Shown here: positions 9,578 to 23,742 of the stretch, one piece after another
How the letters are laid out: each line of letters begins with the position of its first letter
Numbering within the stretch: the first letter of the stretch is position 1
Assembly (NCBI GenBank): GCA_963784065.1
Contig: CAWAQA010000005.1
Span: forward strand, 372,001 to 436,000
Reading direction: 5' to 3'
DNA from: CAWAQA01 sp963784065
GTDB lineage: Bacteria; Acidobacteriota; Vicinamibacteria; Vicinamibacterales; UBA2999
DNA: 64,000 nucleotides
Position numbers and translations under genes: made by a program
Notes under the pieces: model-generated
The model's database searches: none
Told to the model about the DNA's origin: nothing
Seen by the model: the letters and a program-made list of their open reading frames with translations, nothing else

Positions 9578-11140
9578 ATGCGGACTACACCCCACACGAG
9601 GGACTTCCTGACCCCGGCGGACCTCGAGGGGACCGATCGCGACCGCGATATCGGCCTCCCGGGCTCGTTCCCTTTCACGCGGGGCATCCAGCCCGACATG
9701 TATCGCGGCCGGCCCTGGACGATGCGGCAGTACGCCGGATTTGCCGACGCGGCGGAGTCGAACCGCCGTTATCGCTACCTCCTGTCGCAGGGTGTCAACG
9801 GCCTCAGCGTGGCATTCGACCTGCCGACGCAAATCGGCTACGACTCGGACCATCCGCTGGCGACCGGCGAGGTGGGCAAGGTCGGTGTGGCCATCGATTC
9901 GATCGAGGACATGGCGGCGCTCTTCGAGGAGATTCCGCTCGGCCGCGTCTCCACGTCGATGACCATCAACGCCACGGCGATCATCCTCCTCGCGCTGTAC
10001 GTGGCGGTGGCCAAGCGGCAAGGGGTGCCGCTGGCGGCGTTGTCGGGCACGGTCCAGAACGACATCCTCAAGGAATATGTCGCCCGCGGCACCTACATCT
10101 ATCCCCCGCGGCCGTCGCTTCGCATCGTCACCGACGTGATGGCGTTCTGCCAGCGTGAGCTGCCGCAGTGGAACACGATCTCGATCAGCGGGTATCACAT
10201 CCGCGAAGCCGGATCGACCGCCGTTCAGGAGGTGGCGTTTACGCTGGCCCACGCGATCGCCTACGTCCAGGCGGCCACAGAGGCCGGCCTCGACGTGAAC
10301 GCGTTCGGCCAGCGTCTCTCGTTCTTCTTCAACGCCCACAACGATTTCCTCGAGGAAGTCGCGAAGTTCCGCGCCGCGCGGCGGTTATGGGCTCGAATCA
10401 TGCGGGACCGGTTCAAGGCGACCCACCCGCGCGCGCAGCAACTCCGCTTCCACACGCAGACGGCGGGCAGCACCCTGACGGCTCAGCAGCCGGACAACAA
10501 CATCGTGCGCGTCGCGCTGCAGGCGCTGGCGGCGGTGCTCGGAGGTACGCAGTCGCTGCACTGCAACGGGCGCGACGAGGCGCTGGCGCTGCCGACCGAG
10601 GAAAGCGCGACGATCGCGCTGCGGACGCAGCAGATCATCCTGCACGAGACCGGCGTCGCGAATACGGTCGACCCGTTCGGCGGCGCTTACGCGATCGAGG
10701 AGCGGACCGACCGCATCGAGCGCGACGCGTCCGAGTTGATCGCGCGGATCGACGGGATGGGTGGTACGCTGGCCGCCATCGAGGCGGGCTATATCCAGGG
10801 CGAGATCCAGGACGCCGCGTATAGGGCGCAACAGGCGATCGACGCCGGCGAGGCGGTCGTCGTCGGCGTGAACCGGTACGGCGACGAAGCGCCGACGGAC
10901 GTGGACGTGTTCCGCGTCGATCCGGGGATCGAGCGGCGCCAGATCGAGCGGGTGCAGGCGGTGCGCGCCTCGCGCAGCGAGCAGGAGTGGCGTGCTGCGC
11001 TGGCCGGTGTCGAGCAGGCCGCGCGCGACGGCTCGAACCTCGTGCCACCGATCGTGACGGCGGTCGAGAAGCGCGCGACCCTCGGCGAGATTGCCGATAC
11101 CTTGCGCCATACGTTTGGCGAGTATCAGGACAATCACTAG
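9578..11140 (+). CDS. Methylmalonyl-CoA mutase, large catalytic subunit without B12 domain
   Basis: This enzyme rearranges (R)-methylmalonyl-CoA and succinyl-CoA with adenosylcobalamin. The 520-residue protein carries the TIM-barrel catalytic domain only (GIQPDMYRGRPWTMRQYAGF, GLSVAFDLPTQIGYDSDHP, SISGYHIREAG). The B12-binding DxHxxG domain is absent, so a separate small subunit is needed, as in archaeal and other split enzymes. Two residues that distinguish methylmalonyl- from isobutyryl-CoA mutases fit the methylmalonyl type: Tyr in RQYAG and Arg in VARGTYIYPP. Propionate or odd-chain fatty-acid use is likely. No partner subunit or epimerase is in the window. Confidence 0.9.
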   Translation: MRTTPHTRDFLTPADLEGTDRDRDIGLPGSFPFTRGIQPDMYRGRPWTMRQYAGFADAAESNRRYRYLLSQGVNGLSVAFDLPTQIGYDSDHPLATGEVGKVGVAIDSIEDMAALFEEIPLGRVSTSMTINATAIILLALYVAVAKRQGVPLAALSGTVQNDILKEYVARGTYIYPPRPSLRIVTDVMAFCQRELPQWNTISISGYHIREAGSTAVQEVAFTLAHAIAYVQAATEAGLDVNAFGQRLSFFFNAHNDFLEEVAKFRAARRLWARIMRDRFKATHPRAQQLRFHTQTAGSTLTAQQPDNNIVRVALQALAAVLGGTQSLHCNGRDEALALPTEESATIALRTQQIILHETGVANTVDPFGGAYAIEERTDRIERDASELIARIDGMGGTLAAIEAGYIQGEIQDAAYRAQQAIDAGEAVVVGVNRYGDEAPTDVDVFRVDPGIERRQIERVQAVRASRSEQEWRAALAGVEQAARDGSNLVPPIVTAVEKRATLGEIADTLRHTFGEYQDNH

Positions 11141-11266
11141 TGGAGTGACCTGTCTGACTTACGACTACTGGAGCACAATGCTCGATGCACCATGCTCAGA
11201 TGGTAAAGGAAGCGCCATTCCCATTTGGCATGCTGCATTTCGCATTCGGCGTTGAGCATCGATTGA

Positions 11267-12073
<807 letters not shown>

Positions 12074-12868
12074 CTCAACCTCTCGAGCCGACCCGTCACA
12101 GCGGTCCGTCCGCGCCGCTGCTCGAGGTCAGACATCTCGTCAAGCACTTCTCTCGCAAGCAGGGGCTTTTCCAGAAGCCGTCGATCGTCAAGGCGGTGGA
12201 CGACGTCAGCTTTGCGATCGACGAGGGCGAGATGTTCGGGCTCGTCGGGGAATCGGGCAGCGGCAAGAGCACCACCGGCCGCGCCATCCTCCGCCTCATC
12301 GAGCCCACCTCCGGCGAAGTCCTCTTCAAAGGAGAGAACGTGCTCGGGTTTTCGCGCTCGCGCCTGCGGCTGGCGCGTCGCGACATGCAGATCATCTTTC
12401 AGGATCCCTACTCCTCCCTCAACCCCCGCATGCGCGTCGGCGACATCGTCGAGGAGCCGCTCGTCATTCACAAGCTGGGGAGCAAGGACGAACGGCGGGC
12501 GCGGGTCGGCGAGCTGTTCGAGCTGGTCGGCCTCGAGCGCGCCATGATCGTGCGATTCCCGCACGAGTTCAGCGGCGGGCAGCGGCAGCGCATCGGCATC
12601 GCGCGCGCGCTGGCGCTGAACCCGGCGCTCATCATCGCGGACGAAGCGGTGTCGGCGCTCGACGTGTCCATCCAGGCACAGGTGGTCAAGCTGCTGATGG
12701 ACCTGAAGGCGAAGTTCAGGCTGACCTACCTGTTCATCGCGCACGACCTGCGCCTGGTGGAACACATCTGCAGCCGTGTGGCGGTGATGTACCTGGGGAA
12801 GGTCGTCGAGATGGGGGACACGGCCGCGCTGTTTGCCAACCCGACGCATCCCTACACGCGCGCGCTCC

Positions 12869-13763
<895 letters not shown>

Positions 13764-13767
13764 GTCG

Positions 13768-13873
13768 GGCTTCGGGCTCCAGCTTTCGGGCTCGCTGTAA
13801 GTCTACGCTGATCGCTCGGAGCAGGTTCCACGGTCACGCCTGCCCTCCGGAGCCCGGAGCCGAGAATCTACGC
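13768..13873. repeat. GGGCTTC/GGAGCCC-word hairpin between ABC ATPase and acs
   Basis: The left arm has GGGCTTCGGGCTCC and TCGGGCTCGCTGTAAG (13768-13803). The right arm has CCGGAGCCCGGAGCCGAG (13847-13865). Together they form an imperfect inverted repeat built of the same word as at 32102 and 29622. It fills the gap between two minus-strand genes. Confidence 0.5.
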
Positions 13874-13891
13874 CGCGCGACACCAATCCGC

Positions 13892-15869
<1,978 letters not shown>

Positions 15870-15941
15870 GGCGCGATCAGGATATCAGCTAGGCAGGCCG
15901 GCAGCGATCGAGCTAGTCGGCTGCACTGCCGGCCTACCGGC

Positions 15942-16444
15942 TTACTGCGGCGGCAGCGGCGGCGGGCCGAACGGATCGCCGCCGAGCGCGGGCGGCACGT
16001 CGCGGCTGGAAGAACGCGGCGCCGAGCAGCCCGCCGAGCGCCGAGAAGATCGCGCCGAACAACTGGAACGCGAACCCCATGACGAACCGCATCGGCGTGG
16101 AGGCACGGCCGGCCACCATCTCGAGCCACTCGCGCGCGTCGGGCGGCATGTCCTGCGCGCCGCGGAGCATCTCGTCGACCATGCGGTCCTGGAGCGGCGC
16201 CACGACCACGTCGAGCGCCAGCGCCAGCGACGAGCCAGACGAACGCGCCGGCAACCCCGGCCATGAGCCCGAGGACGGCGCCGCGGCCGGGACCGATCGG
16301 GCGCGCGGCGTCCTGAGCTGCGAGCCGCACCGTCAGCAGCCCACCGCCGAGAATCCACAGGCAACAGCAGTTGCCGACGCTGACGATCGGCAGCGCGGAA
16401 AGCACGCCGATGAAGAGACCGCCGAGGAGAACGGGCTGAAGCAC
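15942..16444 (-). CDS. Small integral membrane protein of unknown function (two frameshifts)
   Basis: A probable GTG start at 16442-16444 gives LQPVLLGGLFIGVLSALPIV, a first hydrophobic helix. It is followed by the cysteine cluster SVGNCCCLWILGGG, a second helix region (AVLGLMAGVAGAFVW), an acidic/amphipathic middle (QDRMVDEMLRGAQDMPPDAR) and a last helix (FVMGFAFQLFGAIFSALGGL). It ends FGPPPLPPQ. Shifts near 16240 and 16015 split it into three frames. The Asn-Cys-Cys-Cys motif in a membrane helix is distinctive, but I cannot name a function. It lies between acs and inositol-phosphate synthase, all on the minus strand. Confidence 0.6.
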
Positions 16445-16453
16445 GGTTAGAAA

Positions 16454-16552
16454 GCGGGCAGCCGGCAGCAAGCAGCTGGCAGAACGCAACAGGCATTCGT
16501 GACTTCCGGCGTCAGCCGGAAGAACTGCCGGCCTCCAGCTGCCGGCTGCCTG

Positions 16553-16556
<4 letters not shown>
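16454..16556. repeat. GCCGGCAGC-word hairpin with inner hairpin
   Basis: The left arm (16454-16484, GCGGGCAGCCGGCAGC then AGCAGCTGGCAG) pairs with the right arm (16522-16555, CTGCCGG then CCAGCTGCCGGCTGCCTGC). In the middle TTCCGGC-GTCA-GCCGGAA is a perfect small stem (16504-16521). The right arm overlaps the stop codon of the inositol-phosphate synthase gene. The same word occurs at 18476 and 21531, and as a single arm at 13009. Confidence 0.7.
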
Positions 16557-17871
<1,315 letters not shown>

Positions 17872-17900
17872 AATCGGCCACTATATCATGCTGAAAACGC

Positions 17901-18471
17901 ATGTTTTTCCTGCGAAAGACCAAGACGGACACCGAGCCGCTGCCGATCAAGATGAGCGGCATCCGCATGGGTGAGCGGCTCCTGCAGATCGGCGTGGACG
18001 ACCCGAAGCTGCTCGCCGCGATGGCGCTGAAGATCGGATTGAGCGGCGCCGCGTCCGTGGCGGTGAGCGACGAGGCGGCCGCCACGCGCGCCCGCGGCGG
18101 CGCGGCGGACGCGGGCGCGCTGATCGATCTCCACGTCACGCCGCTCGACGCGCTGCCGTTCGACAACGACGCGTTCGACGTCGTGGTCGTGCACGGCGTG
18201 AACGGGTTGCTGCCGTCGCTCAACGATCAGGCCCGCGCCGATCGGGCGCTGCGCGAGACCCGTCGCGTGCTCCGCCACGGAGGCCGCATCATCGTCATCG
18301 AGGCGGGACCGAAGAGCGGCCTGCGCCGGAGTGATCCGCCCGTACCGGCCCGACGTCAGGTACGAGGCAGCCGGCGGCGCGGTCGCGGCGCTGCAGGCGG
18401 CCGGCTTCAAGCCGGTGCGCATGCTGTGGGAGCGAGAGGGCTACCGGTTCACGGAAGGGCTGAAGACGTAG
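17901..18471 (+). CDS. Class I SAM-dependent methyltransferase-like protein (one frameshift)
   Basis: This short protein of about 190 residues has the SAM-methyltransferase layout. The nucleotide-loop region is RLLQIGVDDPKLLAAMALKI, a degenerate motif I without the usual GxGxG. LPFDNDAFDVVVVHGV is the post-motif acidic strand, and RETRRVLRHGGRIIVIEAGP the motif before the last strands. A shift near 18325-18333 separates the C-terminus, which reads VIRPYRPDVRYEAAGGAV and ends RFTEGLKT at 18469-18471. The substrate is unknown. Because motif I is weak, cofactor binding is inferred only from overall pattern. Confidence 0.65.
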
Positions 18472-18475
18472 TTCG

Positions 18476-18600
18476 AAGCCGGCAGCCGGCAGCCGACAGT
18501 GGAGGTCGCTCGACACGTAACGCTCGAGGGGTCGCGCTTGTCACCCGTTGCGTCGTGACAACATCGCCTGCCCACTGCCCGCTGCCAGCTGCCCGCTGAA
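18476..18600. repeat. GCCGGCAGC-word hairpin after the methyltransferase
   Basis: The left arm (18476-18505) is AAGCCGGCAGCCGGCAGCCG then ACAGTGGAGG. The right arm (18566-18600) is GCCTGCCCACTGCCCGCTGC then CAGCTGCCCGCTGAA. The inside holds a further stem, TTGTCAC with GTGACAA (about 18539-18562). It fills about half of the 243-base gap before tonB. Confidence 0.65.
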
Positions 18601-18714
18601 AGAGACAGCCCGACCGTCCCGCAAACACAACACCTCCCCGCACTTGGGCGGAATCAGGCCGCATTCGGCCGGCACACGGCGGGCAAGGGTTTTGCCTGAG
18701 CACTGCGCACGGCA

Positions 18715-19827
18715 ATGTCTCCAGGCTCTCACCCGGAAGTCTTCACGACGGACGAGCTGGCCCGCGCCGCTCTCGTGGAGCCGCGCGCGGTACAGGCCCT
18801 GATCACCGCCGGCACGCTGCGCTTCGTTCCGGGCACGCGCTACATTGCCGCCGCCGACGCGCTGCGCGCGGGGCGCGAGCTGCGGGCGAGCGCCACGGCC
18901 GCGGCAGCCGCGAGCGCAGCCCGGCGGACTCTTCGACGATGCTGCCCGACCCGCCCTCGGCGAACGCCGGGCGGGCCTCCCCGCCTTCGCATCGACGTTC
19001 GTCCATGGGGCGATCCTCGCCACGCTGCTCGTGCTGACGGCGGGCGCCCCGGAGAGCGCGCCTGTTGACGCACCACGCGAGGAAGCGCGCCTCGTGTTCC
19101 TGATGTCGCCAGGGCCCGGCGGCGGTGGCGGGGGCGGTGGCCTGCGCAATCCGCTGCCGGCGCCGAAGATTCAGCGGCGCGGCCCGGAGCGGCCGCGGCT
19201 GTCCGTGCCCGCGGTGACGCCGAAGCCTGTCGTCACGACAACGCGGCGCGAGGAGCCTCCGAAGGAACTGACCCCCGTGACGCCGCCCGTCGGCGCCGCC
19301 GCCCGCTCCTGTCGAGCGCGAGCCCGAGCCGTTGCCGTCGAAGGTCATCGTCGCACCAGTCGTCACCGCCGCGGCCGCTCCGCGCGAGCGCGAGGGGACG
19401 ATCGAGGCCGGCCGCGGCGAGGCAGAGAGCCAGGGCTCCGGTGCCGGCGGCGGAGCGGGAACGGGCCAGGGTACTGGCAACGGCGAAGGACTCGGCTCCG
19501 GCATCGGCGATGGCGCGGGCGGCGGGATCGGCGGCGGACCCTACCGGCCCGGCAGCGGCATCGAAGCGCCACGGCTCCTGAAAGAGGTCAAGGCCGACTA
19601 CACCGACGAGGCGCGGCGGCGCGGCTTGCAGGGCGACGTCGTGCTCGAGATCGTCGTGCGACGCGACGGGTCGCGTCGGCGAGGTGACGGTGCTGCAGGG
19701 CCTCGGGGGCGGCCTCGATCAGCGCGCGGTCGCCGCCGTCCGCCAGTGGCGGTTCGACCCGGCCCGCCGCCGTGGTACCGCGGTGGACGTGATCGTCGAG
19801 GTCGCCGTCGAGTTCACATTGAGGTAA
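18715..19827 (+). CDS. TonB-family energy transducer with helix-turn-helix-like N-terminus (frameshifts)
   Basis: TonB proteins pass proton-motive force from the inner membrane to outer-membrane receptors, several of which are encoded in this window. The N-terminal 55 residues (EVFTTDELARAALVEPRAVQ then ALITAGTLRFVPGTRYIAAA) look like an excisionase/MerR-type helix-turn-helix and should be cytoplasmic. A single membrane helix follows (FVHGAILATLLVLTAG), then a Pro/Arg- and Gly-rich periplasmic spacer (GGAGTGQGTGNGEGLGSGIG). The TonB C-terminal domain reads LLKEVKADYTDEARRRGLQG and AVAAVRQWRFDPAR, ending VEVAVEFTLR at 19825-19827. Frame changes lie near 18920, 19310 and 19675. The net length is an exact multiple of three, about 370 residues. 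Confidence 0.82.
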
Positions 19828-19829
19828 CC

Positions 19830-20491
19830 ATGGATCTGCTGCTCCTGATTCTGACGCTCGTCTCGTTCGCCGCGGCGGCCGGCTTTGCGCTGGTCGCGAC
19901 GAGGCTCGTGCGGGAGGATCGCCGGCGGTCGGCCGCGCGCGTCGCGGCACTGAGCGGCGCCATCGACGCGGACACTCCGCCCGACGCCGCAGCCGTGCAG
20001 GTCTCCTCGATGTTCGAGATGGAGCCGGGCGCATCGGTGCAGGGGCGCCCGCTCTTGAAGGCCGCGGTCGTCGGCGTGATGGCGGTGATCGTCGTCGTCG
20101 CGGCGGCAATGGGCAATCGCGGGCTCTTCCACGGCGCCCGCTGTCAACGCGGTTCAGACGACGGCTCCGCTCGAGTTGATGTCCATGCGCCACTCGCGCG
20201 AGGGGACCACGCTCACGGTGACGGGCCTCGTCCGCAATCCGGCCGGAGGCGCCGAGGCCCGGCGCGTCACCGCCGTCGTCTTCGCCTTCGATCGCAGCGG
20301 CGGCTTCACGGCGAGCGGACGGGCGCCGCTGGATTTCATCGTGCTCGAGCCTGGAGACGAGTCGCCGTTTCGTCGTCACGATTCCGAACGTGACGGAGGT
20401 CGCCAAATACCGCGTCAGCTTCCGCACGGAGCGTGGCATGATGCGTCACCTCGATCGCCGCGCGGAACAGACGCAGCTGGCCCAGCAGTAG
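19830..20491 (+). CDS. Membrane protein with FxLYD-like C-terminal domain (two frameshifts)
   Basis: The gene starts 2 bases after the tonB stop. The protein has an N-terminal membrane helix (LLLLILTLVSFAAAAGFALV), a cytoplasmic stretch, and a second helix (AAVVGVMAVIVVVAAAMG). Its extracytoplasmic beta domain (LMSMRHSREGTTLTVTGLVR then NPAGGAEARRVTAVVFAFD) resembles the FxLYD-type domain. It ends HLDRRAEQTQLAQQ at 20489-20491. Shifts lie near 20143 and 20365. Placement between tonB and the VWFA gene, with almost no spacing, suggests one three-gene operon. The function is unknown; a role in a surface or uptake complex is inference from context. Confidence 0.7.
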
Positions 20492-20504
20492 GAAGGCTCT
20501 GACG

Positions 20505-21530
20505 ATGCGCACCCTCTTTCGACCCTTCGTTGCCGCGGCGGCGTTGGCCGCCATCGCCGTGGTGTCCATCGACGCCCAGGAGACGTTCCGGTTCCGCAGC
20601 GGCGTCGAGCTGATCAACGTCACGGCGACGGTGACCGACGAGGAGGGCCGCTTCGTGCCGGGCCTGCGGCAGGAGGACTTCACGGTCTACGAGGACGGCG
20701 AAGAACAGCAGGTCTCGCATTTCAGCAACGAGCGCGTGCCGGTCAGCCTCGGCATCGCGCTCGACACCAGCGGCAGCATGACGCCGGAGAAGATGTCGGC
20801 CGCCCGCGCCGCTATCGATCGGTTCATCTACGACCTGCTCGGCCCGGACGACGAGCTGTTCTTCATGCAGTTCGCGAACCGTCCCGACATGATCCAGCAG
20901 TGGACCAGCGACCGTCAGCGAATCAGCCGCGCGGTGGGCAGCGTCGGCTCGGGGGGCGGAACGGCGATGTACGACGCGATTGCCGACGCGATTCCCGTGG
21001 CGCAGTCGGGCAAGAACCGCAAGAAGGCGCTGCTGGTGATCTCGGACGGCAACGACACCAACAGCGGCACCTCCGTCAGCGAGCTTCGACAGATGATTCG
21101 CGAGAGCGAAGTGCTCGTCTATGCGCTCGGCGTCGAAGGCACCGAGACATCGGCGCGCCGGGGTCCGACGATTCAGCTCCCGCCGATGCCAATTCCCTTT
21201 CCCATCCCGGGGCGCCGGCCACGGTCGCGAATGCCACCGCCCATCGGCGGCGGGTCGGGCGGCGGTGTGTGGTCGCGCGGCGGCGACGAACGCGTCAACG
21301 CGCAGGCGCTGCGCCAGATCACCGACGACAGCGGCGGGCGAACCGAGATCGTACGCGGATTCCGCGACCTCGACGGCGCGACCGCGCGCATCGCCGACGA
21401 GCTGAGCAAGCAGTACTACCTTGGCTACGCGAGCGAGGGGACCAAGGACGGGCTCTGGCATGCCATCCGCGTCGAGGTCAAGGACCGTCGTTTCACCGTG
21501 CGGGCGAGGCGGGGGTACGTCGCCTCGTAG
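20505..21530 (+). CDS. Secreted VWFA-domain protein (acidobacterial VWFA family)
   Basis: This exported protein of 341 residues starts at the ATG at 20505, preceded by GGAAGG, with a signal peptide (AAAALAAIAVVSIDAQ). The N-terminal beta region (FRSGVELINVTATVTDEEGR then FVPGLRQEDFTVYEDGEEQQ) is the conserved first part of this family. The VWFA domain has the metal-binding MIDAS motif DTSGSM, GGGTAMYDAIADAI and LLVISDGNDTNSG. A Pro/Gly-rich insertion (PPMPIPFPIPGRRPRSRMPP) interrupts the C-terminal part, which ends KQYYLGYASEG and RARRGYVAS. The family is abundant in Acidobacteria; its role is not established, though protein-protein interaction outside the cell is likely. Confidence 0.92.
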   Translation: MRTLFRPFVAAAALAAIAVVSIDAQETFRFRSGVELINVTATVTDEEGRFVPGLRQEDFTVYEDGEEQQVSHFSNERVPVSLGIALDTSGSMTPEKMSAARAAIDRFIYDLLGPDDELFFMQFANRPDMIQQWTSDRQRISRAVGSVGSGGGTAMYDAIADAIPVAQSGKNRKKALLVISDGNDTNSGTSVSELRQMIRESEVLVYALGVEGTETSARRGPTIQLPPMPIPFPIPGRRPRSRMPPPIGGGSGGGVWSRGGDERVNAQALRQITDDSGGRTEIVRGFRDLDGATARIADELSKQYYLGYASEGTKDGLWHAIRVEVKDRRFTVRARRGYVAS

Positions 21531-21660
21531 CCGGCAGCGGGCAGCCGGCAGCACGCAGGGAGCGTGTGCAAGGCGACCTGCCTAAGCCGTCGTCGCTTTC
21601 CTCGTGCTCCGCCGAACAACATCCGATGCCAGCGCCAGCAGCCCGCTGCCTGCGTGCGCC
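21531..21660. repeat. GGCAGC-word inverted repeat after the VWFA gene
   Basis: GCCGGCAGCGGGCAGCCGGC with AGCACGCAGG follows directly after the VWFA stop (21531-21561). It is answered by CAGCGCCAGCAGCCCGCTGC then CTGCGTGC (21629-21656). The arms match loosely. This fills the gap before the ZIP gene. Confidence 0.55.
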
Positions 21661-21678
21661 TTGCTATGATGCCCCTGC

Positions 21679-22410
21679 GTGCGTGTGTTCCTCATCGCTC
21701 TCGGGTTGAGCCTGCTCGGCGGCCTGGGAGGCATGGCTGTCGCCTCCGGTATCCTCCTCGTCAACGACTCGGCGCGGTCCCGCCTGATCCCGTGGCTGGT
21801 CAGCTACGCGGTTGGCGCGCTGCTCGGCGTCTCGATGCTCGCGTTGCTGCCGGAAACACTCGATACGCTGCCGGCTTCGACGGTATTCCCCACGCTGCTC
21901 GGAGGCATCATGCTCTTCTTCATCCTGGAGAAGCTGGTCCTCTGGCGCCATTGCCACACGCATGACTGCGAGGTCCACGACGGAAGCGTGCTCACGATCG
22001 TCGTCGGCGACGCGTTCCACAACTTCGTGGACGGCGCCGTCATCGCCGCGGCCGTCATCACCTCGGTCCCGCTCGGCATCAGCACCGCCATCGCCGTCGC
22101 CGCGCACGAGATCCCGCAGGAGGTCGGCGACTTCGCCATCCTGCTCCACGCCGGTTACTCGCGCCGGAAGGCGCTGCTGCTCAACATGCTGTCGGCGGCC
22201 GCCAGCGCGCTCGGGGCCGTGGCCGCGTTCCTCGCGTTCGACTTCCTGCCGGACATGCTTCCGTATTTCCTCGTGCTCGCGGCCGCGAGCTTCCTCTATG
22301 TCGCGATGGCCGATCTCATTCCCGGGCTGCATCGCGGCCGCACCGACGCGAGCTCGATGCGCCAGATCGTCCTCATCGCCGCCGGCGTCGCCACGATGCT
22401 CGTACTGTAG
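21679..22410 (+). CDS. ZIP-family metal transporter
   Basis: This inner-membrane transporter of 243 residues is probably for Zn2+ or another divalent metal, moving it into the cytoplasm. It has about seven to eight hydrophobic helices. The two metal-binding helices carry the ZIP signatures VGDAFHNFVDGAVIA and AAHEIPQEVGDFAIL. A His/Cys/Asp-rich loop (WRHCHTHDCEVHDG) precedes the first, as in many ZIPs. The reading frame opens at a GTG (21679); no strong ribosome binding site is visible, so the exact start is uncertain. Two tandem hairpins follow the stop. Confidence 0.92.
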   Translation: MRVFLIALGLSLLGGLGGMAVASGILLVNDSARSRLIPWLVSYAVGALLGVSMLALLPETLDTLPASTVFPTLLGGIMLFFILEKLVLWRHCHTHDCEVHDGSVLTIVVGDAFHNFVDGAVIAAAVITSVPLGISTAIAVAAHEIPQEVGDFAILLHAGYSRRKALLLNMLSAAASALGAVAAFLAFDFLPDMLPYFLVLAAASFLYVAMADLIPGLHRGRTDASSMRQIVLIAAGVATMLVL

Positions 22411-22413
22411 AGG

Positions 22414-22464
22414 CGTCCGCATCTGCGGACGAGTCTGCATCCCTTCCCGCGAGAATCGCGGGAA
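22414..22464 (+). terminator. Two tandem hairpins after the ZIP gene
   Basis: GTCCGC-ATCT-GCGGAC (22415-22430) is followed by the perfect nine-base stem TTCCCGCGA-GAA-TCGCGGGAA (22444-22464). They stand just beyond the stop of the transporter gene and before the BON gene. Neither is followed by a long T-run, so they are terminator-like rather than textbook terminators. Confidence 0.6.
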
Positions 22465-22537
22465 ATATACCGGAAATTTCGTGTTTTCAGCTGGCAGACT
22501 ATTTGATCCACCTCTTCACATGAAAGAGGAGGCTCGT

Positions 22538-23080
22538 ATGATGACTAGGATTACTGCCGCGGTTCTCGTGATGCTGGCACTGGCGGTGCCGGCCCGGGCC
22601 GCAGGCGCCGAGGACCTGCAGATCTTCCGCGACGTGCAGAAGCAGGTGCTCCGGTACTCGCAGTTCACGATCTTCGACACCGTCAACGCGCAGATCGAAG
22701 AGGGCGTGGTCACGCTCACGGGGAAAGTGACGATGCCGTACAAGCGCACTGACATCGAGAAGCGGGTGGCGAAGCTCGACGGCGTGACCGAGGTGCAGAA
22801 CAATATCGAGGTGCTTCCCGTCTCGCACTTCGACGACCAGCTGCGGGTGGGGATCTCCCGGGCGATCTATGGCAACTCCAACTTCTGGCACTATGCGTCG
22901 ATGGCGAACCCGCCCATCCACATCATCGTGGAGCGCGGGCACGTGACGCTGGCGGGCGTGGTCAACAGCAACGTGGACCGGATGCTGGCGCGCTCACTGG
23001 CAAGCGGCTTCGGCTCGTTCTCGGTGACCAACGACCTGAAGACCGACGCTGAAGTCGAGGCGCAGCTCGAGAAGCTGTAA
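22538..23080 (+). CDS. Secreted protein with two BON domains
   Basis: BON domains bind phospholipid or peptidoglycan and occur in periplasmic proteins such as OsmY. The start is the first of two ATGs at 22538, since AGAGGAGG stands 5-6 bases upstream and a signal peptide follows (RITAAVLVMLALAVPARAAG). This gives 180 residues. The first BON domain covers about 35-95 (VNAQIEEGVVTLTGKVTMPY then VTEVQNNIEVLPVS). The second covers about 105-170 (HIIVERGHVTLAGVVNSNVD). It ends before a strong bidirectional hairpin shared with the convergent acetyltransferase gene. Confidence 0.88.
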   Translation: MMTRITAAVLVMLALAVPARAAGAEDLQIFRDVQKQVLRYSQFTIFDTVNAQIEEGVVTLTGKVTMPYKRTDIEKRVAKLDGVTEVQNNIEVLPVSHFDDQLRVGISRAIYGNSNFWHYASMANPPIHIIVERGHVTLAGVVNSNVDRMLARSLASGFGSFSVTNDLKTDAEVEAQLEKL

Positions 23081-23082
23081 GT

Positions 23083-23142
23083 CTTCGGCGGGCACGCTTC
23101 AGTCTTCAACCTTCATCAGGTTGAGGACTGAAGACCTGCCGA
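23083..23142. terminator. Strong hairpin in a convergent gap
   Basis: CTTCAGTCTTCAACCT (23097-23112), a five-base loop and AGGTTGAGGACTGAAG (23118-23133) pair over 16 bases with a single G-T mismatch. Flanking CGGCGGG and CCTGCCG extend the stem. The stop codon of the minus-strand acetyltransferase is inside the loop. It can terminate both converging transcripts. Confidence 0.75.
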
Positions 23143-23742
23143 GTGGAGATGCTTGACGAGCTGAATCTCGTCGAGAATCGGGATGCCGGCAAAACCAACC
23201 GGCGCGGGCGCGGAACGCTGTGACGCGAACGAGTCGGGGACGACGCCGGTGATGCGATATCCGCGGCGCTGGTAGAAATAGAGCGCGGGGATGTTGTCGT
23301 TGGCGAGGGTCACGACCACTCGGTTGTGCTCTCGCCGCCGCGCCAGCAGCTCCGCTTCGGCGACCAGATGGCCGCCAAGGCCGGCGCGTTGCCACATTGG
23401 TTCGGTGGCCAGCGCGAGGATGTGAAACGCTCCCTCGAACGGGCGCCACGCCAGGGCGGCGCCGATTTCGTTCTCCGCTTCTGCGACCAGCGTCTCTGCA
23501 CCGTCGAGCGCCACCGTCTCGCCGAACGCGACGAGCGGCGCATGCCCGAAGTGACGCTTGAAGAGGCCCAGCGCCGCGTCGCGCTCCTCGGGCGTGGCCT
23601 CGCGGACGAGGACGGGCAGCAGATCCAGGTGCGGCCGGCAGGTGCAGACGATCTGCAGCCGCGATTCTTCGAAGTCCGCGAACTTCCCGCAACGGCCGCA
23701 GCGCAGCACGGGATGCATCGCGCCGAAGGCCAGCTTGTTCAT
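23116..23742 (-). CDS. GNAT acetyltransferase with N-terminal cysteine cluster
   Basis: This protein of 208 residues has two parts. The first 40 residues carry RCGRCGKFADFEESRLQIVC then TCRP, a CxxC...CxC cluster like a small zinc ribbon. The rest is a GNAT domain with the acetyl-CoA loop WQRAGLGGHLVAEAE and the C-terminal VTLANDNIPALYFYQRRGYR. The acceptor is unknown. Its ATG (23740-23742) overlaps the stop of the upstream lipoprotein gene (ATGA), so the two are probably translated together. The zinc-ribbon-like head suggests recognition of nucleic acid or protein, which is inference. Confidence 0.85.
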   Translation of the reverse strand: MNKLAFGAMHPVLRCGRCGKFADFEESRLQIVCTCRPHLDLLPVLVREATPEERDAALGLFKRHFGHAPLVAFGETVALDGAETLVAEAENEIGAALAWRPFEGAFHILALATEPMWQRAGLGGHLVAEAELLARRREHNRVVVTLANDNIPALYFYQRRGYRITGVVPDSFASQRSAPAPVGFAGIPILDEIQLVKHLHSAGLQSST

